Positions 44,214 to 53,714 of a DNA stretch of 64,000 nucleotides are shown here, one piece after another. The notes beneath the pieces were generated by a model. The model had not been told where the DNA came from. It saw only the letters and a list, made by a program, of their open reading frames with translations, and searched no databases. This stretch comes from Campylobacter concisus (GTDB taxonomy: Bacteria; Campylobacterota; Campylobacteria; Campylobacterales; Campylobacteraceae). The stretch lies in NCBI RefSeq assembly GCF_003048875.2, contig NZ_CP049264.1, positions 868,001 to 932,000 of the forward strand. The letters are read 5' to 3'. Both the position numbers and the translations under genes were made by a program. How positions within the stretch are numbered: position 1 is the stretch's first letter; each line of letters begins with the position of its first letter.

Positions 44214-44888
44214 TTATTTTTTTGAAATTTTATAGAGATAGTTGCCTAAAACTTGGAAAATTTGAACCATTATGATAAGAATAACCACGGTGTAGAGCAT
44301 GATATCTGGGCGAAATCTCTGATATCCGTAGTTTATAGCGACTGATCCTAGTCCGCCACCGCCAACTGCACCAGCCATCGCTGAAAAGCCGATATTTACG
44401 ATAAGCGTTAGCGTAAATGCCGAGATGATGCCAGGAAGTGCCTCTACAAACATCACTCTAAAGATGATCTGAAATTTCGAGCTACCAAAGCTTTGAGCAG
44501 CTTCGATGATGCCCTTATCAACCTCTTTTAGTGCATTTTCAATGAGCCTTGCCACAAACGGAGCCGCGCCAATAGTTAGCGGAACGATCGCAGCTGTGGT
44601 GCCGATGCTTGTGCCTACGATCATTTTTGTGACTGGAAAGAGCACAATGATGAGAATAATAAACGGAAAGCTTCTAAGCACGTTTATAACGATATCAAGC
44701 ACAAAATAAAGCTGCTTGTTTGGCTTTAGTCCGTCTTTGTCTGAAAGGATGAGCAAAACCGCAGGTATGAGGCCTATGGCAAAGGCGAGCAGGGTAGAGA
44801 CTATGCTCATATATAGCGTCTCGCCGATAGCTGGCAAAAGTATCCTAGAAAAAACATCTGGAAATTTAGAAAAATCAATACCAAACAT
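44214..44888 (-). CDS. metI: methionine ABC importer permease MetI
   Basis: A 224-residue inner-membrane permease of the MetNIQ importer with five or six membrane segments. It begins [20 protein letters not shown]; the EAA loop that contacts MetN is visible (DKGIIEAAQSFGSSKFQIIF, about 130-150) and AMAGAVGGGGLGSVAINYGY is the conserved end. ATG at 44888 shares a base with the metN stop and follows GGGAGG. It is cotranscribed with metN and valS. Confidence 0.93.
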   Translation of the reverse strand: MFGIDFSKFPDVFSRILLPAIGETLYMSIVSTLLAFAIGLIPAVLLILSDKDGLKPNKQLYFVLDIVINVLRSFPFIILIIVLFPVTKMIVGTSIGTTAAIVPLTIGAAPFVARLIENALKEVDKGIIEAAQSFGSSKFQIIFRVMFVEALPGIISAFTLTLIVNIGFSAMAGAVGGGGLGSVAINYGYQRFRPDIMLYTVVILIIMVQIFQVLGNYLYKISKK

Positions 44889-45844
44889 CAAGCAACCTCC
44901 CACAAAACGCCACTTTGCTTGATATAGTTAAGCACGTTTTCTTTATCTTTTTCGTCTATATTTATGACGAGCGAGCCAAGAACGTTGTCGTTTAGCTTTT
45001 CAAGCTTGCCCCAGACTATGTTAAAGTCGATATTTAGGCTTCTTGCCATGTGCGTGATCACGCTGTTTTGAGCCACTTCTTTTGGGAAAAATAGCCTGAT
45101 ATTTGTGCCAGTGCTTGGCAGAATTTCAACTTCGCCCAAAAACTCTTTCATCTTCTCATCTGGCTTTAAAAATAGCTCTTCGATGCTTCCAGAGCCTATA
45201 ATCTTGCCGCCTTCTAGCAGTATCGCGCGTTTTGCGATCGATTTTACAACCTCCATCTCGTGAGTGACGATGACGACGCTGATGTCTAGCTCTTTGTTTA
45301 TCTTTTCAAGCAGCTCTAAAATTTGATTTGTCGTGTTTGGATCAAGAGCCGAAGTCGCCTCGTCGCTTAGTAAAATTTTAGGATTTAATGCAAGCGCTCT
45401 AGCAATTGCCACACGCTGTTTTTGACCGCCACTTAGCTCGCTTGGATAGCTTTTTGCCTTGTTTTCAAGACCGACTAAATTTAAAAGCTCTCTCACTCTT
45501 TTTTCGGTCTCATCGTTTTTGTAGCCCCAAAATTTAAGCGGAGTAGCGACGTTTTCAAAGACATTTTTTCTAGCCATTAATGCAAAATGCTGAAATATCA
45601 TCCCAACATCTCGCCTTAAATGTCTTTGCTGTGTCTCATCTAAATTTTTTATCTCTTGATCAAAGACTTTTAGGCTGCCACCTTGATAGCTCTCAAGCCC
45701 ATTTATGCACCTTAAAAGCGTTGATTTACCAGCACCGCTGTGTCCCACGATAGCAAAAATTTCACCCTTTGCAACCTCCAAATTTACATCATAAAGGATC
45801 TGCGTATCACCATAAAATTTGTTTAAATTTTCTATTTTTATCAC
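44888..45844 (-). CDS. metN: methionine ABC importer ATPase MetN
   Basis: A 318-residue ATPase for methionine import. Walker [10 protein letters not shown] (34-42), signature LSGGQKQR, Walker [15 protein letters not shown], and a C-terminal NIL domain (about 240-318, [15 protein letters not shown] onwards) that binds L-methionine and inhibits transport in E. coli MetN. The start is GTG at 45844, sharing a base with the valS stop; a longer frame would run into valS. Feedback by internal methionine is thus expected at the protein level. Confidence 0.93.
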   Translation of the reverse strand: MIKIENLNKFYGDTQILYDVNLEVAKGEIFAIVGHSGAGKSTLLRCINGLESYQGGSLKVFDQEIKNLDETQQRHLRRDVGMIFQHFALMARKNVFENVATPLKFWGYKNDETEKRVRELLNLVGLENKAKSYPSELSGGQKQRVAIARALALNPKILLSDEATSALDPNTTNQILELLEKINKELDISVVIVTHEMEVVKSIAKRAILLEGGKIIGSGSIEELFLKPDEKMKEFLGEVEILPSTGTNIRLFFPKEVAQNSVITHMARSLNIDFNIVWGKLEKLNDNVLGSLVINIDEKDKENVLNYIKQSGVLWEVA

Positions 45845-48468
45845 TATTTTTCTCCAAGAGCTTCTAACTCTTCGCATACTTTTTTAAATTTAGCCTCAGC
45901 GCTCTCTAGCGCCTCTTTGTTTGTCTCTATGACCTCTTTTGGTGCGTTTGCTACGAAATTTTGGTTATTTAGCATGCCTGAGAGTTTAGCTATCTCTTTT
46001 TCAAGTTTTGTCTTTTGAGACCTTAGCCTTGTGATGATGCCACTCATATCAAGCCCTTCAAGCGGGACAAATGCCTCTAAATTTTCGCTCACATCCCTTA
46101 TTGAATTTTCGATTTTCTCATCTACAAAGCCAATCTCCTCGCATTTTGCAAGCAGTTTAATATACTCTTTAACCTCGTAAAGATCTATTTTTTCGTTAAA
46201 TTTAACAAAGGCTTTTGCGATCTTTGAGTTGCCAAGGTCGATAGTAGCTTTTGCACGGCGAATAGCAACGATCGCTTCGATAACTAGCTCAAATTTCTTC
46301 TCAACATCTAAATTTCGCTCTTTTATCTCTGGATAGCTCATAACCATTATTGATTTTGCATTTTCAAGCTGTGTGCCGCTAAGCTCTTGGTATAGATACT
46401 CTGAGAGAAACGGCATGAAAGGATTTAGCAGTTTCATTGCCTCTTTAAATATACTTCCAAGTTCTTTTACGCTCGCTTTGTCAGCCTTGCTAAGCTCGAT
46501 GCCCCAGTCACAAAACTCGTCCCAAAGGAATTTGTAAAGTGTGTTTGCAGCGTCATTGAAGCGGTAGGCGTCGATGTTTTCGCGCACCTCTCTCACGCAC
46601 TCGTTAAAGCGGCTATTCATATAAATTCCAAGCTTTGTTTGAAGCTTGATGTCCTCTAAATTTGCAAATTTGCTCTCATTTAGCATGAGATATTTGCTCG
46701 CGTTATAAAGCTTGTTGGTGAAATTTCTTACCTGCTTCATCTTGGCGTCGCTTAGCTTGATATCACGTCCTTGAACGGCTAGAAGCGTTAGTGTAAAGCG
46801 CAATATATCGGCGCTATACTCATTTATGCTATCAAGTGGGTCGATGACATTGCCAAGGCTTTTACTCATCTTTCTGCCAAACTCATCTTTTACAAGCGCA
46901 TGCAGATAAATGTCGTCAAATGGCAGCTTACCAAGGGCGTTTTCACCCTGAAACATCATCCTAGCAACCCAGAAAAATAATATATCAAAGCCAGTTATGA
47001 GAAGGTTGTTTGGATAAAACTCAGCCAAGTCGCCTTCAAACCATTTTTCATTTTTTAGCTCATTTTCATTGCCCCAGCCAAGCGTGCTAAATGGCCAAAG
47101 ACCAGAGCTAAACCACGTATCTAGCACGTCTGGGTCTTGGTGGATGTTTTTACTTTTGCACTTTTTGCACTCGCACGGCTCTCCCTCGTCAGCCCACATA
47201 TAACCGCAATCATCGCAGTAAAATACTGGAATTTGATGTCCCCACCAAAGCTGGCGTGAGATACACCAATCTCTTAGCTCTCTCATCCACGCGTTAAAGC
47301 TGTTTATCCAGTGCGGCGGATAAAATTTAGCAAGACCCTCTGAGACCTTTTGTATCGCCTCGTCTGCGATCTCTTTTTTGACAAACCATTGCTTTGAGAT
47401 GTATGGCTCGACGACGTTTTTGCAGCGGTAGCAGTAACCTACTTGGTTTTCATAGTCCTCTATCTTTTCAACATTGCCAAGTTTTTCAAGCTCGGCCACG
47501 ACGATATCTCTAGCCTCTAGCCTTTCAAGACCTGCAAATTTATCGCACTTGTCGTTTAAAATGCCTTTTTCATCAAATACAGTGATAAACTCAAGGTTGT
47601 GCCTTTTGCCAACTTCGTAGTCGTTTTGATCGTGCGCAGGCGTGACCTTAACAAGGCCTGTCCCAAACTCCATATCAACGTGCTCGTCTGCGATGATCTC
47701 GATCTCTCTATTTATGATAGGTAGCACCACTTTTTTGCCGATTAAATTTTTATAGCGCTCGTCGTTTGGATTTACCATTACGGCCGTATCACCAAAGTAG
47801 GTCTCCGGACGAGTTGTGGCCACAACAACAAATTCGCTTGGCTTGTCTGCAAAGTAGTATCTCAAATGATAAAGCTTGCCTTTATTTTCTTTGTGCTCGA
47901 CCTCGATGTCAGAGAGTGCGCCATCATGCGTACACCAGTTTATCATGTAGTTTTTCTGAACAATTAGCCCTTTGTCGTATAAATTTACAAAAGCTTTTTT
48001 CACAGCTTTTCTTAAGCCCTCATCCATAGTAAATCTCTGGCGTGACCAAGCCGGAGTGATGCCAAGTTTTCGCATCTGATGGACGATCATGCCGCCGCTT
48101 TTTTCTTTCCACTCCCACACTTTTTCTACAAATTTCTCACGTCCAAGCTCTTCTTTTTTGATCCCTTGAGCCAAAAGCTGCTTTTCAACGACGTTTTGAG
48201 TGGCGATACCAGCGTGATCAAGGCCTGGCTGCCAAAGTGTCTTGTAGCCGTCCATCCTCTTGTAGCGAGTCATGATATCTTGAAGTGTGAAGGTTAGGGC
48301 GTGTCCGATGTGAAGCGAGCCAGTCACGTTTGGAGGTGGCATCATAATGCAAAATTTACGTCCATCTTTTTGGATATCTTTGTTTGCGTCTATCTCGAAG
48401 TATCCGCGTTCTTCCCAAATTTTATAAAATTTATCTTCTATCTCTTTTGCATTGTAAAATTCTGCCAC
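45844..48468 (-). CDS. valS: valyl-tRNA synthetase
   Basis: An 874-residue class I synthetase. HIGH motif at 53-56, KMSKS at about 533, a full CP1 editing domain with the [13 protein letters not shown] stretch (about 215-227), two zinc-like Cys clusters (CYRCKN; CDDCGY and CECKKCKS) and a C-terminal coiled-coil arm ([15 protein letters not shown] onward) that binds tRNA. Length is normal. The stop codon is shared with the metN GTG, so metN-metI probably depend partly on valS transcription, as seen in related genomes. Confidence 0.97.
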   Translation of the reverse strand: MAEFYNAKEIEDKFYKIWEERGYFEIDANKDIQKDGRKFCIMMPPPNVTGSLHIGHALTFTLQDIMTRYKRMDGYKTLWQPGLDHAGIATQNVVEKQLLAQGIKKEELGREKFVEKVWEWKEKSGGMIVHQMRKLGITPAWSRQRFTMDEGLRKAVKKAFVNLYDKGLIVQKNYMINWCTHDGALSDIEVEHKENKGKLYHLRYYFADKPSEFVVVATTRPETYFGDTAVMVNPNDERYKNLIGKKVVLPIINREIEIIADEHVDMEFGTGLVKVTPAHDQNDYEVGKRHNLEFITVFDEKGILNDKCDKFAGLERLEARDIVVAELEKLGNVEKIEDYENQVGYCYRCKNVVEPYISKQWFVKKEIADEAIQKVSEGLAKFYPPHWINSFNAWMRELRDWCISRQLWWGHQIPVFYCDDCGYMWADEGEPCECKKCKSKNIHQDPDVLDTWFSSGLWPFSTLGWGNENELKNEKWFEGDLAEFYPNNLLITGFDILFFWVARMMFQGENALGKLPFDDIYLHALVKDEFGRKMSKSLGNVIDPLDSINEYSADILRFTLTLLAVQGRDIKLSDAKMKQVRNFTNKLYNASKYLMLNESKFANLEDIKLQTKLGIYMNSRFNECVREVRENIDAYRFNDAANTLYKFLWDEFCDWGIELSKADKASVKELGSIFKEAMKLLNPFMPFLSEYLYQELSGTQLENAKSIMVMSYPEIKERNLDVEKKFELVIEAIVAIRRAKATIDLGNSKIAKAFVKFNEKIDLYEVKEYIKLLAKCEEIGFVDEKIENSIRDVSENLEAFVPLEGLDMSGIITRLRSQKTKLEKEIAKLSGMLNNQNFVANAPKEVIETNKEALESAEAKFKKVCEELEALGEK

Positions 48469-48558
48469 TTTTCTCTCCTCAGTTTCGTTTAAAAAATGCT
48501 TAATGTTATCTAAAATTTGTTTAAAAAAATCTTTGCAAAAGTGGGGAAATATGGGCTT

Positions 48559-48576
48559 GGGGCGGTTAAACGCCCC
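48559..48576 (-). terminator. hairpin after the alpha-2-macroglobulin gene
   Basis: GGGGCG and CGCCCC form a 6-bp stem with a TTTAAC loop. It lies 14 bases past the stop on the minus strand. No T-run follows, so a factor-dependent end or stabiliser is equally possible. Confidence 0.4.
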
Positions 48577-48589
48577 GAAGTTTAAATAG

Positions 48590-51500
48590 CTATTTGACGT
48601 TAAAGCTTCGCTGAGCTAAGTCGTAGTCGTTTTGTCTTTCGTTATACATATTTTCAGTTGTAACTGCACCAAGCGAGCATTTGCCGCCAAGTCTTACGCG
48701 GTAAGGTGTGTAAAGCACGGCGTCTTTTTCGTCGCTACTTAGCGTGTAAAAGCTTAGTACGCGGTCATCTTTTACGCTTTTATACTCAACTTGCAAGCTG
48801 TTTTTTAAGCTCTTGCTAAAGTTGCTTAAATTTTCATTTATCGGCTCAAAGCAGCTACTTACGATCTCGTTTATAACGCCATTTTTAACCATTGTTTTTG
48901 AGTTTATCACCACTTTTGAGTAGATGACGTCATTTACTTTTAGGCTGTCAAGACCCAGCTCTTTGCCTTTTTCATCGACAAAAACGCGGTAGATGTCAAG
49001 CTCTTTTGGCTCTATTTTGTGTTTAATCTCAAGCGGCAAGTAAGCGTAGCTTAAGATAGTCGCATAAAGCTTATTTGAGCCTAGTGGAGTGATGCTAAAT
49101 TCGCCATTTTTTGTAGTAAAAGAGGTGCTTAAAAGACCGTCAAATTCTTTACTTTCACCATTGTAGCTAAGCTTAAATTTATTATTTTTCTCGCCGCTAT
49201 CTTTGCCAAAGTAGGCGTTTAGAGCTCTTAGCGTAAATGCACGTTCTTGCGTTGAGCTAAGCTCATTTAAATTTACTATCAAGAAATTTGCAAGGTCGTC
49301 TGAGTAGTCGTTTTTCTCAAAGTATTTTGCGTGCAGATATAAGATAAAGGCGTTATCTCTTACTTTTGAGCTAAAATCAGATGGATTTTCTTCGCTTGTT
49401 TTAGCGTTTTTGATATCTTTTAGCACGACCTTTGCCTCGTCATTTAGGCCATTTAGCTTTAGAGCCGCTGCCATTAGGTATTTACTTAGCGCTGTTTTAT
49501 TGTAGGCTTTGTCGTCATAAATTTTATTTAAGATAGATCTATCGGCCATATTTGCACGTGAGCTTACATAAAGAGCGTAAAGTACCTCAAGGTCGTTGTT
49601 TGCGTATTTTAAGAGCGAATTTAGAGCATTTTGTTTGACGCCTTTGCTTACCTCGTATCCAGCCTCGCTAAGATCAAGTAAAACATCAGTTGCAAAGATG
49701 CTTGCAAATGCATTTGTCTCGCCTAGATCGCTCCAGTAGCCAAAGCTGCCGTCTGGCTTTTGCATCTTAACTAGCTCATCTATGCCGCTTGCGATAAATC
49801 TCTTTTGATCGCTTTTTTCAAGCTCATCTTTTGGTTTTAAATTTAAAAGCGCAAGCAGTCTTGAGCTTCTTTGCTCCGCGCATCCGTAAGGATACTCTAC
49901 TAAATTTTTAGAAGCTGCTAAAAGCACGCTTGAGACCGAGCTTGAGGCATCAACGCTCACATCGTGATAGCCTTTTGGTAGTGAAATTTTGCTCTCTTTG
50001 TCAAAGACGCTGCTCTTTGCGTAGGTGCTGATCGTATAAGGGCTAACGACGTCAAGTAAATTTTGAAGCGTTTTTGAGCCATTTTTGTCGCTTATTGTGA
50101 CATTGTATTCGCCAGCACCTGTTTCAAGGGCTGAAATTTTAAGCACAAACGCCTTGTTTTCAAACGGCTTTAGGTTAGCATTTTCTTGCGTTTTGATGTT
50201 TAAATTTTTACTTGATGCTACATTTATAGTAAGGTTTTTGTCGGCATTTGTCGTATTTATAAGCCTTAAGTTTGCATTTAGTTCATCGCCTTTTAAAAGA
50301 TAGATCAAGGCACTTGGCTTAATGATCACATCATCTTTTACTTTTATCTCACTATTTACGGCGTTCATCGCAGTTGCGTCATTTGCCACGGCATCTACTC
50401 TAATGGCGCCGTTAAAGCCATTTGGCGTTTTAAACTCGTATGAAATTTCGCCTTTGTCGTCCGCTTGAAGGCTTACTAAATTTGCATAAGTTTTTACATT
50501 TTTGCTATCAACTGGGCTTGCATGCTTTGCCATTTTTGCCGCCACAGCCATCGCCGCGGCATCACCGCCAAAGCTTAGCGTTTTGCCCTCGACCTTGTAG
50601 TTTGTGAGCATATTATAGATGTCGTAGTCAAAGACGCCATCAGGTAAAATTTTGTCAAAAAACTTAAGCGGATCGGCTGGTTTTTGCGAAGTGATATCAA
50701 GCACGCCAACATCTGTGATAAATAAATTCAGATAAGCTTTTGGCTTTGTTTTTAGTGAAATTTTGATATTTTCATCGCTCTTTGCGCTTTTTGGCGCTTC
50801 TAAGCTAAGCTTTATCTCTCTTGAAGATTTATCGCCGTTTGCATAGACCTTGCCGTAGGTTCTAAACGGAGTTAGTCCAGCGTCAGTCATGCGGTAGATA
50901 TTTGCGCTCACGTAAAGGCCGTTAAAGTCAAAGTCAAGTTTAAATTTAACATTTGCTGAGTTGTTTTTGATCTTGACTACTTTATAGGCTTTGACGCCAG
51001 CGTCTTCAAGCGTTACAAGCGCGATGCCTTCTTTTATGGCTGAGCTTATGTCCGCGCTTAGTTCGTCGCCTTTTTTATAGACGCTTTTGTTTAGCTTTAT
51101 CTGAGACTTGCTAAGCTCTTTTGTAGGCGCTAGAGTTGAGTAGTTGTAGCCGCTTACATCGATGTCTAGGCTCGTGCTCGCGCCACTTACTAAATTTGTA
51201 GCAGTGATGACGTATGAGCCACTTTGTGTGAATTTATAGCTAAACTCGCCACTGTTTTTATAAAAACTATCCACATCTTCAAGCGTTTGGATCCATTTTA
51301 TATAGCCATTTGCATCCCTTTGATACTGCCATGAAACACGTTTTATATCAAATTTCAAATTTGACTTTACTGCCTTTTGGCTTGGCATATCAACGACGAC
51401 CGTTCTTATCTTTACATCTTCGTTTGGATCAGCAAATGCCGTGCTAGCAGCGATGCCAACCATATCTTTGTAAGGATAGAGTGTAAAGCTTTTTGCGTCA

Positions 51501-53713
51501 CTTACATTTTTGCCATCGTCATTTACGTTGAAATTTATGACGCCTTTTATTATTGAAGGTGCGTTTTTAGTGTTAAAGCTAAGGTCTATCATTTGGCTTG
51601 ATTTGCCATCTTTTGAAAGAGTTAGATCATTTTCTATGCTTGGATAAGCAGCTGCTTTTAGGGTGTCATTTTTAAATTTATACTCTTTAAATTCGCTATT
51701 TTTATACTCATCATCAAAGAAGCTAACCTGCATGCTGCCAGCTAGGTCGCTAGCTGCTCCGCCAAAGAGATAGCTACTTGTCAAATTTACCTTTACTAGC
51801 TCATTTGAAAAGAATTTATCCGCGTCTATGGCTATGTCATTTTTTATCTTGTTTGGCACGAAACTCTCGACATAAAATGGCACGCTTGCTATTACCTTGC
51901 TAGCGTAGATTATCTGCATGTTAAATCTACCGCTTAGATCGCTTAAAATTTCTTTTTCGAAATTTATCATGCCGACATCATTTGTATTTTGCGTGATCTG
52001 GGCGCTACTTTTGCCTTGTGGATCGATAAATTTGATCTTAACTGGCATATTTTTAAGCGGGTTAAAGTCCCTATCTCTTAGATAGATAGCACCTTTTAGG
52101 CTCTCGTTTGGTCTTATGATATTTGAGGCAAAATGAGTGTATGCGTCGATGCTCTCGCTTGGATTTTGGCTGATGAGCTTTGCCTCATTTAGCGCTTTGC
52201 CATCTTTTATGATGAGGAAATTTTGCTCCTTGCCAAGTGAGACAACGATCGATGAGATCTCTTTGTAGATATCTTTTTTGTTAAATTTAAATACACCAAC
52301 GTCATTTGTCGCGCCAACTGCGATCTCTTCGTTTCTTTTGCCATAAATTTTTACATTTGCGTTTGGTAGCATTGTGTTTTCGCCAAGGCGGTTTGCAAAG
52401 ACGAAAATTTCATCCTTGCCAAGCTTTGCATTTATGGCGATGTCGCTTAGATAGACGACCTTTGAGACGCTCTTATCTTTGCCGTAGTTTAAGCTTATCT
52501 TATAAACGCCGTCTCCTGCTCCTGCAAAGTCAAGCTTGATCTTGTTTAGTGAAATTTCGTTTAACGCACCCTCTAGCTTGTAGCTTTTGCTCGCTACTTT
52601 TGAGCTAAAATTGCTCAGATCTTCGCTATTGTCGTTGAAATTTAAAAAGTATCTAAAATTTTGATCGCTTAACTTTTCAACGCTCACATTTAGCTCAGGT
52701 AAATTTGCACTTCTGATGCCGATCTCGCCCACGCTTGAGATGTAAGGCTCTTCGTTTGTGAAAATTGCAAATGGAGTGAAGTTGCTAGCGACTACCTCGT
52801 AGGTTTTAGCCTCTCTTACGACATTTCTATCATCTCCAAAGCCCGGTTTTATCGTGATCTCGTAGCTATTTTGTGGCTTAAACTCATCGCTTGTGATATC
52901 GATGTAATAATCATACCCATCAAGCTCAGAATTTGGCGCGCCATTTTCATCATCATTTTTATATGCCACGTCGCTTATACTAAAGCTTTTTACGCCTTTT
53001 ATCTTTATAAATTTCTTTAGATTATTATCATCGCTTAGCCACTCTTTTAGATAAATTCTAAAGGCCAAGATGCCGTTATCAAGGCTTGTCGGATAAATTT
53101 TAGCTATCTCAAAGCTATTTGCCTCAGCATTTATATTTACGCTCTCACTGCTTGCTTGCTCACTAAATTTCACTACGCTATCGCCTGCTAGCTTAGCGCC
53201 AAATTTACTTTCAAAATTTTCTCCAAGATCAAAAGTAGGCTCGCTTATATTTTTATCAAGATCAAGCTCAAAGCTGTTTTGAGAGAGCTGCAAGGCATTA
53301 AAGCTTGCACCTTTTACGGCTATTTTTTTTACAAGCTCATCACTAACTTCGTCATTAAATTTAAGGATAAATTTGCTATCAGTGAGCTTTTCTATCTTCT
53401 CAAGCGCAAATTCTTTCGTCTCAAAGCTAGCGCTGCTGCCATTTTCTAGCTTACAGCTATACTCTACGCCTGCGTGCATATCTTTTGTAAAGAGCGTAAG
53501 GCTTTGAGCGTTAAATTTTACCGTGCCACTTAGCGCTGGCTCGCACGAGATAAGCTTTTTCTCGCTTAGAGTGCCTATGAGATTTTTGCTAACATCATCT
53601 TCTAGTCCAAATTCCACGCTTAAAGGCGACTTCACCTCGGCGGTGCCATTTAGACTTAAAGCATATAAATTTACTGCTCCAAAGAGTGCTAGAAGTAGCG
53701 CTTTTTGCTGCAT
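48590..53713 (-). CDS. bacterial alpha-2-macroglobulin (protease trap)
   Basis: A 1707-residue periplasmic protein. Signal peptide MQQKALLLALFGAVNLYA without a lipobox cysteine, then several MG beta-sandwich domains, the bait-like region, and the thioester domain with YPYGCAEQRSSRLLALLN; the thioester Cys is residue 1278 (CAEQ), followed by helical TED repeats such as KMQKPDGSFGYWSDLGETN. These proteins trap proteases and guard peptidoglycan repair, and they are nearly always paired with pbpC, which is the gene directly upstream here, one base away. Lack of a lipid anchor is the main difference from E. coli YfhM. Confidence 0.93.
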   Translation of the reverse strand: MQQKALLLALFGAVNLYALSLNGTAEVKSPLSVEFGLEDDVSKNLIGTLSEKKLISCEPALSGTVKFNAQSLTLFTKDMHAGVEYSCKLENGSSASFETKEFALEKIEKLTDSKFILKFNDEVSDELVKKIAVKGASFNALQLSQNSFELDLDKNISEPTFDLGENFESKFGAKLAGDSVVKFSEQASSESVNINAEANSFEIAKIYPTSLDNGILAFRIYLKEWLSDDNNLKKFIKIKGVKSFSISDVAYKNDDENGAPNSELDGYDYYIDITSDEFKPQNSYEITIKPGFGDDRNVVREAKTYEVVASNFTPFAIFTNEEPYISSVGEIGIRSANLPELNVSVEKLSDQNFRYFLNFNDNSEDLSNFSSKVASKSYKLEGALNEISLNKIKLDFAGAGDGVYKISLNYGKDKSVSKVVYLSDIAINAKLGKDEIFVFANRLGENTMLPNANVKIYGKRNEEIAVGATNDVGVFKFNKKDIYKEISSIVVSLGKEQNFLIIKDGKALNEAKLISQNPSESIDAYTHFASNIIRPNESLKGAIYLRDRDFNPLKNMPVKIKFIDPQGKSSAQITQNTNDVGMINFEKEILSDLSGRFNMQIIYASKVIASVPFYVESFVPNKIKNDIAIDADKFFSNELVKVNLTSSYLFGGAASDLAGSMQVSFFDDEYKNSEFKEYKFKNDTLKAAAYPSIENDLTLSKDGKSSQMIDLSFNTKNAPSIIKGVINFNVNDDGKNVSDAKSFTLYPYKDMVGIAASTAFADPNEDVKIRTVVVDMPSQKAVKSNLKFDIKRVSWQYQRDANGYIKWIQTLEDVDSFYKNSGEFSYKFTQSGSYVITATNLVSGASTSLDIDVSGYNYSTLAPTKELSKSQIKLNKSVYKKGDELSADISSAIKEGIALVTLEDAGVKAYKVVKIKNNSANVKFKLDFDFNGLYVSANIYRMTDAGLTPFRTYGKVYANGDKSSREIKLSLEAPKSAKSDENIKISLKTKPKAYLNLFITDVGVLDITSQKPADPLKFFDKILPDGVFDYDIYNMLTNYKVEGKTLSFGGDAAAMAVAAKMAKHASPVDSKNVKTYANLVSLQADDKGEISYEFKTPNGFNGAIRVDAVANDATAMNAVNSEIKVKDDVIIKPSALIYLLKGDELNANLRLINTTNADKNLTINVASSKNLNIKTQENANLKPFENKAFVLKISALETGAGEYNVTISDKNGSKTLQNLLDVVSPYTISTYAKSSVFDKESKISLPKGYHDVSVDASSSVSSVLLAASKNLVEYPYGCAEQRSSRLLALLNLKPKDELEKSDQKRFIASGIDELVKMQKPDGSFGYWSDLGETNAFASIFATDVLLDLSEAGYEVSKGVKQNALNSLLKYANNDLEVLYALYVSSRANMADRSILNKIYDDKAYNKTALSKYLMAAALKLNGLNDEAKVVLKDIKNAKTSEENPSDFSSKVRDNAFILYLHAKYFEKNDYSDDLANFLIVNLNELSSTQERAFTLRALNAYFGKDSGEKNNKFKLSYNGESKEFDGLLSTSFTTKNGEFSITPLGSNKLYATILSYAYLPLEIKHKIEPKELDIYRVFVDEKGKELGLDSLKVNDVIYSKVVINSKTMVKNGVINEIVSSCFEPINENLSNFSKSLKNSLQVEYKSVKDDRVLSFYTLSSDEKDAVLYTPYRVRLGGKCSLGAVTTENMYNERQNDYDLAQRSFNVK

Positions 53714-53714
53714 T